Assembly: GCA_029557395.1 (NCBI GenBank)
Contig: JAKQIK010000004.1
Span: 1 to 10,888 of the forward strand
DNA: 10,888 nucleotides
Origin: a bacterium
GTDB taxonomy: Bacteria > Patescibacteriota > Saccharimonadia > Saccharimonadales > JACDBH01
Direction of reading: 5' to 3'
The notes under the pieces: model-generated
Seen by the model: the letters and a program-made list of their open reading frames with translations, nothing else
Told to the model about the DNA's origin: nothing
Database searches by the model: none
Shown: piece by piece, positions 5,859-10,888 of the stretch
Position numbering within the stretch: the stretch's first letter is position 1
Layout of the letters: the number at the start of each line of letters is the position of its first letter
Program-made: the position numbers and the translations under genes

Positions 5859-6473
5859 CTATTCTGGCCTAACATATGTATTTAGGGTTAATTGAAACTG
5901 GTATCGACCATATTGTTTGCTGTCTGGTGTGATATCTATATTTGTAACCTGTGCTGTACGACGACTGCTTTCGAGGAGTTTTAGGTATTTTATCAATTGT
6001 TCATATGTAATTGGGTATGTACTGTGGCTATTGATATTAATCTCCATGACATAGGTGCCCTTTAAGTCAGTTAGCTCGGTTAATTGTGATTTTGAGCTAT
6101 CTGTGTTCTGGGTTTTGCTACCCTTTTTCTTAACCTGACCAAGGGCTGATTGCGGAAACTCGATCGATCCAAGAGTAATTCCAGATTGTGAAGCCATAGT
6201 AGAGATTTCGGCGATAGTACTAGCTTGGTCTTTGTCGGCAGGTATGATTGACTTTGATATTTCCTCTAAATCAGAATATTTGGCAATATCTCGCTTTGCT
6301 TGAGCCAATCCTTGTTGTTGTTTGTTCAAAATACTATCGGCTAATTTTAATTCCACTAATTTTTGGCCTTCGTTTTTTAATATTTTTATCGACCAGTATG
6401 CTCCTAGTCCAAACAAGGCAACAGACGAAAACATAACTATAACTAAGACGTATGCTAATCTCTTGCTATTCAT
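5859..6473 (-). CDS. pilO: Type IV pilus inner-membrane assembly protein PilO
   Basis: PilO pairs with PilN in the inner-membrane alignment complex of type IV pili. The 204 residues show the family layout: a short basic N-terminus, one TM helix (about 7-28), a coiled coil (about 32-70), a linker, and a C-terminal ferredoxin-like domain. Within the last part the pattern G-T-Y-V-M-E-I-N-I (139-147), Y-E-Q-L-I-K-Y-L-K-L-L-E-S-S (157-170) and Y-Q-F-Q-L-T-L-N-T-Y (191-200) fits PilO well. A Lys/Ser/Gln-rich stretch (about 115-131) before the C-terminal domain is probably a flexible loop. The ATG overlaps the end of pilN by 8 nt and is preceded by the strongest ribosome binding site in the window. 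Similarity is by pattern, not by search. Confidence 0.85.
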   Translation of the reverse strand: MNSKRLAYVLVIVMFSSVALFGLGAYWSIKILKNEGQKLVELKLADSILNKQQQGLAQAKRDIAKYSDLEEISKSIIPADKDQASTIAEISTMASQSGITLGSIEFPQSALGQVKKKGSKTQNTDSSKSQLTELTDLKGTYVMEININSHSTYPITYEQLIKYLKLLESSRRTAQVTNIDITPDSKQYGRYQFQLTLNTYVRPE

Positions 6474-7071
6474 TGCCGGCTCCTTGGTTGAGTAGTAGGA
6501 AGGGGTTATCCTTTACTAGAACGGCTCTAATTGTGGCTTGGCAAGGATAAGGACCATTATTAGAAATACCATCACATACTATGTCATTTGCATCAGCGTT
6601 TTCGAATAAAAGATTTTCGGATGCTTGGATATTTGCCAAGGCTTGGGCAGCAACAATATAATTTGTAGCTCCAATAGTCAGATCGATACCGCCGGCTGAT
6701 TCTCTGGATAGGCTGAGCCCGTTCAAGGACGCTCCTTCTGGCATTAACGATCCGATATGGGGTAGTAATTTTGAGAAAATGACTTCTTTTGATAGCACAT
6801 CTACCACGAGGGACAACCGGCCACTTATCTCGGATACTCGTTCCAAGGTTTTTTGTTCGTTTTGATCAGACAGAGATTTTTGCCCTGATTTTATAGAGTT
6901 TTCATGAGCTTTGATGTCTTGCTTAATATAGAAAAGACTTCCTCCAAAAATAACCAAAAGCCCTGCAATTGCTACTAACATGATAATGACCCACTTGAGT
7001 ATCATGCTATTGCGTCTTGCATAGGCCATGCTCTTTTTTTGTGAGCTAGGGATTAGATTTATCATAGCCAT
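6466..7071 (-). CDS. pilN: Type IV pilus assembly protein PilN
   Basis: PilN is the bitopic partner of PilO whose cytoplasmic N-terminus docks onto PilM. The 201 residues begin M-A-M-I-N-L-I-P, and I-N-L-I-P (4-8) is the PilM-binding motif of the family. A TM helix spans about 26-48, followed by a coil (about 52-95) and a ferredoxin-like domain (about 97-187), where L-L-P-H-I-G-S-L-M-P-E-G-A-S-L-N-G-L-S-L is typical. Two Cys (166 and 177) flank a loop in the extracytoplasmic domain and could form a disulfide. The outer ATG (7071) overlaps pilM by 10 nt. The second ATG, at 7065, gives M-I-N-L-I-P, a classic ATGA overlap with the pilM stop and a better-spaced GAG upstream, so the true start may be 7065. 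Confidence 0.9.
   Translation of the reverse strand: MAMINLIPSSQKKSMAYARRNSMILKWVIIMLVAIAGLLVIFGGSLFYIKQDIKAHENSIKSGQKSLSDQNEQKTLERVSEISGRLSLVVDVLSKEVIFSKLLPHIGSLMPEGASLNGLSLSRESAGGIDLTIGATNYIVAAQALANIQASENLLFENADANDIVCDGISNNGPYPCQATIRAVLVKDNPFLLLNQGAGNE
6480..6485 (-). promoter_or_regulatory. Strong ribosome binding site for pilO, inside the pilN end
   Basis: On the - strand AAGGAG lies 6 nt before the pilO ATG (6473). It is encoded within the last codons of pilN. It fixes the pilO start and suggests that pilO is made at a high rate even without coupling. Confidence 0.75.
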
Positions 7072-8153
7072 ATCTCGCTTGGTTTTACTATTGCTGCACC
7101 TGCAACTGTAATATAAAGGGACTTCTCAGCTTCTACTGGAAGTTCTAGGCCCGAAGCATCAAACTTGCCCCAGAAGTCACAAAGCCTCGTAGGTATTCGT
7201 AGATTATCTGTAAGGTAATCTACTAGCCCGGGCATATTAGAGCCACCGCCCATGGTGATTATCTGACCAATAGTTTCTTTGTGGTTAGTCTTTTCTTCAT
7301 AGTATCTAACTACTCTTCTGATTTCTTTTGTGAGTGAATCAAGAAGAGGGGTCAAGGCGCTCCTAATATCGGACTGATACTTGCTGACGCCGAGCCCATA
7401 CTTGGTTTTTATATTATCAGCCTCTGTCTTACTTATTTTTAATTTGTCTGCGATGCTCTTGGATATATTATCTCCACCACCTGGAATTGTACCGTTGATG
7501 ACAAGATTTTTATCGAATACCGTCAAATCAACTGATAGTGAACCGAGGTCGATAAGGATGGTTGGTATGTCATTGCTGTTTTCTACTCTAGAAACTATTC
7601 TGCTAGCTGCTGAAATCGTAGTTTCTAGTGCACATAGCTCTAGACCAATTAGTTCGAAAAAGTTGATATAAGAATCGACTATTTTTTTTGGGGCACCGAC
7701 GAGTAGAATATCAATCTCTTGGTCATTTTTACCAGTGATAGAATAATCAATATAGAGATCCTCTAGCGGAATAGGTATATATTGTGCTGCCTCTAAGTTG
7801 ACTGCCTCATTGAGGTCAGCTTTGCTCAAGTTTGCAGGTTGATTAATAACCCTTGAATAAACCTTTGCGGCTGGTATTGTGGCCACTACTCGCTTTGTAT
7901 TGATTTGGCCTTGAAGTTGGCGGGTGAACAACTGATTAGCAGCCCCTGCTAATGCTTTATAGTCTTTGATTACGCCGTCTTCAATGATGTCGCTGTCGAA
8001 TTCATTGACTCCATATCCGACGATTTTTGATTTGGTATCAGTTACATTGGTCTGGAGGTCTACCTGCATGGCTTTCATTGTACTAAAACCAATATCTAGA
8101 CCGAATAATGGCTTATCTCTATACAAAAGTGATTGCGAACTAATTTTGGTCAC
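7062..8153 (-). CDS. pilM: Type IV pilus assembly ATPase PilM (actin-like)
   Basis: PilM is a cytoplasmic FtsA/actin-like nucleotide-binding protein that couples the pilus motor to PilN. The 363 residues are close to the usual length of about 350. Motifs visible are phosphate-1 F-G-L-D-I-G-F-S-T (17-25); the PilM signature E-A-V-N-L-E-A-A-Q-Y-I-P-I-P-L-E-D-L (116-133), with D-Y after it; phosphate-2 L-I-D-L-G-S-L-S-V-D-L-T-V (200-212); G-G-G-D-N-I (225-230); and the adenosine motif M-G-G-G-S-N-M-P-G-L (301-310). The start is GTG at 8153; an in-frame TAA lies a few codons upstream, so no longer form exists. A purine-rich AAAGAAAGG lies about 17 nt before the GTG, rather far for a ribosome binding site. 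The gene is first in a pilM-pilN-pilO-95-residue unit with its own promoter-like site. Confidence 0.95.
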   Translation of the reverse strand: MTKISSQSLLYRDKPLFGLDIGFSTMKAMQVDLQTNVTDTKSKIVGYGVNEFDSDIIEDGVIKDYKALAGAANQLFTRQLQGQINTKRVVATIPAAKVYSRVINQPANLSKADLNEAVNLEAAQYIPIPLEDLYIDYSITGKNDQEIDILLVGAPKKIVDSYINFFELIGLELCALETTISAASRIVSRVENSNDIPTILIDLGSLSVDLTVFDKNLVINGTIPGGGDNISKSIADKLKISKTEADNIKTKYGLGVSKYQSDIRSALTPLLDSLTKEIRRVVRYYEEKTNHKETIGQIITMGGGSNMPGLVDYLTDNLRIPTRLCDFWGKFDASGLELPVEAEKSLYITVAGAAIVKPSEIWL

Positions 8154-8186
8154 AATAAGTTATACTGATACCTTTCTTTCAGAGTC

Positions 8187-8195
8187 ATTATAACA
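8187..8195 (-). promoter_or_regulatory. Candidate extended -10 promoter for pilMNO
   Basis: On the - strand TGTTATAAT reads as an extended -10 element (TG-n-TATAAT) with a perfect hexamer. No good -35 is seen, as is common for extended -10 promoters. The predicted start near 8180 would give a leader of about 27 nt before the pilM GTG. It lies in the 63-nt gap between the PilX-like gene and pilM, where I see no terminator, so read-through from the prepilin genes is also possible. Confidence 0.45.
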
Positions 8196-8216
8196 AAATG
8201 TTAATGGTTATTATAG

Positions 8217-9659
8217 CTATTCGTAGTCGTACTGATAGCTCCTGATAGTCCAGGTGGTAGTACCAGAGGATAAGCTAGTGCCGAATGTGATGTTACCTGC
8301 ACCGCTCATATCAACAGCTTGACCAATCGCCGATCCAACAAGACCGCTTCCATCTACTTTGACAGTGCCCCAATATGCTTGGAAGATTGAGCCAGGGTAT
8401 TGCCCTCCACCGTTTACTGTTACGCTTTTAATATCTATTGATTTTCGTAGATTGGTACCAGTGCAGGATGGGTCGCAGTTGTTGTAGCTTTTGTAGCTAA
8501 TAATTCTTATGGCTGTACCATCACTATTCGCCAAAATTTTACCGCCACCACCAGCATTGATACTGCCGTTAACAATCACAGTAGGTATATTGCTTCCCAG
8601 CGAATCAGCTACTCTGATAGTAGCACCACCACCAATAGTGAGGTCACCGGTTATGTAAACATCACCTGTTATCGTTAGGTCGCAAGAACTAGTTAGGCTG
8701 ACATTGCCATTTAGCTGAAGATTGGCAGGCCATGTCCTTTTGAATCCATCGCCAGCTCGCCATGTACTGCAGTTGTAATTGATATTAGACATTGAACCTG
8801 TTGTGGTTACTCTACTAATATGGCCTGCCTTGTCGTATGTGGGCATACTGGTGGGCGGGGCGACGCACCCAGGTACAAGTCCATCTCCGCCAGATGACCC
8901 TGCTCTAATTTGAGGGGGGTTATTATTCCATTGAGACTCCGGGAATTTAGATTGAGTTTGCCCGGTAGCGCACGTCGTACCAATGATAGTAGTCGAACCC
9001 CAATCAGGCATTGTTATTGGCTGTCCCGTCGGACAAAGTGAAGGGTATGTCGGGCCTGGATTGGACCCTGTGGGGCAACTGTAGTTTGCAACACTAAGGT
9101 TTACGGGATCGGCATCACTACCGATAGAAGAAGCCCCACTCATGCTGATTTTGCCATTGACATAGACGTCGGAGTTATTGATGCGCGCACTACCGCCTAA
9201 AGTTAGGCCTCCTGGACCAGCGTAAACAGACGGAGATGAGCTAGCAGTTCCCACTAAGCTGACCTTAACCTTGCGTTCGCTTTCTAGCGAGCCGTTTGAC
9301 CTATAGACTTTTCCGGTTGAGATGAGTATTTTCTCATTTCCTACCCCATTTTCTATCGTGGACGTAAAGGTTCCTCTGCCCTGCTCGTTGTTATTAAAGA
9401 ATTCTACTTCTGAACTAAAGCCTCCGAAGCTTTCTGAGCTGTTGAGTTCATACAGGCTCCGTTCGATACCAGCTTCGGCAGTCAAAAAAGCATTAGAAAC
9501 ATAAACATTTTCATAAGTTCTACGCAGCTGTAACATTGCCATATTAGCCAAAGATAGACCAACAAACGTCAAGAGTACCCCAGTTAACAGGGCGGTAATA
9601 AAGACTGCACCTTTCTGACTTTGATGTGTTGTTTTGATCTTTGTAATAATATTATTCAT
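8217..9659 (-). CDS. Large PilX/GspK-like prepilin with beta-helix-like, Cys-rich C-terminal region
   Basis: The 480 residues start with a basic leader ending Q-S-Q-K-G (13-17), followed by A-V-F-I-T-A-L-L-T-G-V-L-L-T-F-V-G-L-S-L (18-37). This is a class III signal of the PilX kind, with prepilin peptidase cleavage expected after Gly17. Position 5 of the mature form is Thr22, not Glu, as in GspK-type tip pilins. A PilX-like helix continues to about 70 (A-F-L-T-A-E-A-G-I-E-R-S-L-Y). After about 145 the chain becomes Gly/Ser/Thr/Asn-rich with repeated short strands such as D-V-Y-V-N-G-K-I-S-M-S-G (164-175), L-Q-L-N-G-N-V-S-L-T (314-323) and V-Y-I-T-G-D-L-T-I-G-G-G-A (334-346), which suggests a right-handed beta helix. 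Eight Cys (195, 209, 230, 265, 297, 326, 395, 399) are all in this part. The ATG overlaps the preceding gene by 8 nt. A role as minor pilin or tip adhesin is inferred. Confidence 0.8.
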   Translation of the reverse strand: MNNIITKIKTTHQSQKGAVFITALLTGVLLTFVGLSLANMAMLQLRRTYENVYVSNAFLTAEAGIERSLYELNSSESFGGFSSEVEFFNNNEQGRGTFTSTIENGVGNEKILISTGKVYRSNGSLESERKVKVSLVGTASSSPSVYAGPGGLTLGGSARINNSDVYVNGKISMSGASSIGSDADPVNLSVANYSCPTGSNPGPTYPSLCPTGQPITMPDWGSTTIIGTTCATGQTQSKFPESQWNNNPPQIRAGSSGGDGLVPGCVAPPTSMPTYDKAGHISRVTTTGSMSNINYNCSTWRAGDGFKRTWPANLQLNGNVSLTSSCDLTITGDVYITGDLTIGGGATIRVADSLGSNIPTVIVNGSINAGGGGKILANSDGTAIRIISYKSYNNCDPSCTGTNLRKSIDIKSVTVNGGGQYPGSIFQAYWGTVKVDGSGLVGSAIGQAVDMSGAGNITFGTSLSSGTTTWTIRSYQYDYE

Positions 9660-10326
9660 TTCTAAACACCGTTCTTGTTGTGTACTCTGCTGTTATATCT
9701 TTACCGAATTTTTTTGTCGATAGTACTAATTTTACTTCGACTGATCTAGCCTGTTCCGGGGGTACTTCATTATTCATGCCATCAAAATACTTTAGGCTAA
9801 AAGACTGTATGTTTTTTGCTAACTCGACATCAGCAGGACACTCATTGGTTGCTTGATCTGCGGGACATGAAGTTTTATGTCGATTTGATTCAACTTCGGC
9901 GGCTATTGTGCGTTTGTATAATCTACCATTTTCAACGAAGTAAACGATATTGTCTTTTTCTGTAACATATCTAGTAGAATCTATAAAAAGTAAATTTCTA
10001 TTACTATCTTCAGCAGAACGAGAGAGTATTAATGTGTTCTGGTTCGACTCCCAGCCTCTGCCAAAGGTTGTTTCTGCGTCAGGCGAATTAGAATCAGTAA
10101 TAGTATTCGCTGTTTCGACATTACCTGATAGCCTGATATCTTTCGTAATAACATCGAGAGAGAGCTGGGCTCCTCTAAGTAAGTCAGATTTCGTTTGACG
10201 CATAGCATTGCCAGCCATTGAATTGACGAAGAAAGTCATAATACCTAGAAAGAGTAGTGACGTAATTGATGCCGCGACGATCAGCTCGGTAATTGTAAAA
10301 CCAAATTGGCTCGATAGTTTTTTCAT
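9652..10326 (-). CDS. PilW/GspJ-like minor prepilin
   Basis: The 224 residues carry a classic class III prepilin signal: M-K-K-L-S-S-Q-F-G, with cleavage expected after Gly9, then F-T-I-T-E-L-I-V-A-A-S with Glu at mature position 5. The hydrophobic N-terminal helix (10-36) continues into an amphipathic segment, R-G-A-Q-L-S-L-D-V-I-T-K-D-I-R-L-S-G (51-68), a pattern typical of PilW/GspJ proteins. Two Cys (154 and 163) each begin a C-P-A-D tetrapeptide nine residues apart, and a disulfide is plausible. The C-terminus (S-V-E-V-K-L-V-L-S-T-K and Y-T-T-R-T-V-F-R-N-E) gives the final beta strands. The ATG overlaps the PilV-like gene stop as ATGA. It is probably part of a minor-pilin priming complex with its neighbours. 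The assignment to PilW rather than another minor pilin is by order and the N-terminal pattern. Confidence 0.85.
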   Translation of the reverse strand: MKKLSSQFGFTITELIVAASITSLLFLGIMTFFVNSMAGNAMRQTKSDLLRGAQLSLDVITKDIRLSGNVETANTITDSNSPDAETTFGRGWESNQNTLILSRSAEDSNRNLLFIDSTRYVTEKDNIVYFVENGRLYKRTIAAEVESNRHKTSCPADQATNECPADVELAKNIQSFSLKYFDGMNNEVPPEQARSVEVKLVLSTKKFGKDITAEYTTRTVFRNE

Positions 10327-10718
10327 TGGCCGATACCTACTATACCAATAAAGGAACTTTGCCTAACTGTGTTATTGTTTTTGCCGTCTTTGTAGGTTAT
10401 GGTGATGTCAACTTTTTTGAGGCCTGGTTCTGGTTCACTGACATGCACGATACCACTTCTGGGTTCAGGTAGGTCGGCTGGTAATTGATTCGTAAAGTCT
10501 ATATCGCTATCTGTTTCTAATGTACCATATTGAGAATTGCGTAGGGATTCTATTTGTGCTTCACCAGCCCTAGTAGCTACCTCTAGACGATAGCTTTTTT
10601 GCTGAGAAGCCTCTACAGAGATATATAGATTAATGATGCTAATTGTAACCAGCCCAAAGAATCCTATTGTTACCAGTAGCTCAATGAGAGTAAAGCCTGA
10701 CTCTTCTTTTTTCAACAT
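10323..10718 (-). CDS. PilV/GspI-like minor prepilin
   Basis: The 131 residues begin M-L-K-K-E-E-S-G, with prepilin peptidase cleavage expected after Gly8, then F-T-L-I-E-L-L-V-T-I-G-F-F-G-L-V with Glu at mature position 5. The segment A-T-R-A-G-E-A-Q-I-E-S-L-R-N (48-61) after the helix resembles PilV/GspI proteins, where A-x-x-x-A-E-x-x-I-E-x-L-R is common. The C-terminal part is short and beta-like (G-L-K-K-V-D-I-T-I-T-Y-K). No Cys is present. The gene follows the intrinsic terminator behind the pilin and has no clear Shine-Dalgarno. It is the first of three overlapping minor-pilin genes. The order V-W-X matches minor-pilin clusters in other bacteria. Confidence 0.85.
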   Translation of the reverse strand: MLKKEESGFTLIELLVTIGFFGLVTISIINLYISVEASQQKSYRLEVATRAGEAQIESLRNSQYGTLETDSDIDFTNQLPADLPEPRSGIVHVSEPEPGLKKVDITITYKDGKNNNTVRQSSFIGIVGIGQ

Positions 10719-10730
10719 GCTTATGTCTAG

Positions 10731-10765
10731 AATAACAAAAACCAGTTGCGAAAAGCAACTGGTTT
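10731..10765 (-). terminator. Intrinsic terminator after the pilin gene
   Basis: On the - strand AAACCAGTTGC and GCAACTGGTTT (+ strand coordinates 10755-10765 and 10739-10749) form a perfect 11-bp stem with a 5-nt loop. A T-rich tract (TTTTTGTTATT including the stem end) follows it. This is the best terminator in the window. It sits 28 nt after the stop codon of the upstream pilin-like gene and 20 nt before the PilV-like ATG. Only read-through or a local promoter would supply the minor pilin genes. Confidence 0.85.
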
Positions 10766-10793
10766 GAGCCTCTGAATACTCTTATCAGTAGAG

Positions 10794-10888
10794 TTATTGA
10801 TTAGTGCTATTAAGCGTGAATACGCCGTTAGTAGCATCTTTATCGTTCTGATTTTCTAGGTTAGCACTTAGTGTATATGATTGACTAT
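10794..10888 (-). CDS. C-terminal end of a probable pilin (partial)
   Basis: A frame open from the right edge reads 30 residues, including S-Y-T-L-S-A-N-L-E-N-Q (3-13), and ends with G-V-F-T-L-N-S-T-N-Q and TAA (10794-10796). Phrases such as Y-x-L-S-A-x-L-E-N are common at the C-terminal end of major pilins and pseudopilins of the ComGC/PilA/GspG type. The position ahead of a strong terminator and minor-pilin genes agrees. The N-terminal prepilin signal is outside the window, so the call rests on the tail and context. Confidence 0.7.
   Translation of the reverse strand, partial: SQSYTLSANLENQNDKDATNGVFTLNSTNQ

Noticed and set aside
7381..7671. 96-codon + strand frame inside pilM
   Set aside because: It is antisense to the conserved nucleotide-binding motifs of pilM; its hydrophobic look comes from the complement of charged codons.
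8217..9100. Beta-helix strands of the PilX-like protein as a DNA tandem repeat
   Set aside because: The similarity is in short Gly-rich protein patterns; I see no matching repeated DNA unit.
1..10888. tRNA, rRNA, CRISPR arrays, insertion sequences and attachment sites
   Set aside because: No cloverleaf-like segment, spaced direct repeats, transposase or terminal repeats were seen; nearly all of the window is coding.

Overview
The window reads as a piece of a small, moderately AT-rich bacterial chromosome. It holds a DNA-uptake/recombination block on the + strand that converges on a type IV pilus (T4P) block on the - strand. The best guess for the organism is a Patescibacteria/CPR lineage, most likely Saccharibacteria (TM7). 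The reasons are a short ComEC without the C-terminal metallo-hydrolase domain, a compact comEC-yebC-ruvC-ruvA-ruvB order, a T4P alignment module (PilM, PilN, PilO) with no PilP or PilQ beside it, and promoters placed almost on top of start codons. This placement is inference, since no rRNA or other marker lies in the window. TGA acts as a normal stop (ruvA, pilM, the PilV-like gene), so the UGA-recoding lineages SR1/Gracilibacteria are unlikely.

+ strand, 1-5487. The 3' part of an unknown membrane-anchored small protein is followed by comEC (DNA channel), yebC (transcriptional regulator/translation factor family), ruvC (Holliday junction resolvase), ruvA and ruvB (branch migration motor), and a two-TM protein with a bacterial PH domain. 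Intergenic gaps are short. An 11-codon reading frame links ruvA to ruvB by an ATGA overlap. A perfect 11-bp palindrome shaped like a terminator lies inside the first codons of comEC.

5488-5570. This is the convergent junction and contains a perfect 11-bp hairpin.

- strand, 10888-5571, in transcription order. First comes the C-terminal end of a protein resembling a major pilin, then a strong intrinsic terminator, then three overlapping prepilin-like genes: PilV/GspI-type, PilW/GspJ-type and a large PilX/GspK-like protein with 8 Cys and a beta-helix-like C-terminal part. An extended -10 promoter follows in a 63-nt gap, then pilM, pilN, pilO and a 95-residue single-TM protein in the position where pilP would stand in diderm bacteria. 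All gene junctions from the PilV-like gene to the PilX-like gene and from pilM to the 95-residue gene overlap or abut, which implies translational coupling.

Taken together, pili could bind or retract DNA, ComEC could import the single strand, and RuvABC could process recombination intermediates. The locus therefore looks like a natural transformation and surface-attachment neighbourhood. The pilus ATPases, prepilin peptidase, platform protein and ComEA receptor are not in the window. There are no RNA genes, mobile elements or CRISPR arrays that I can see.
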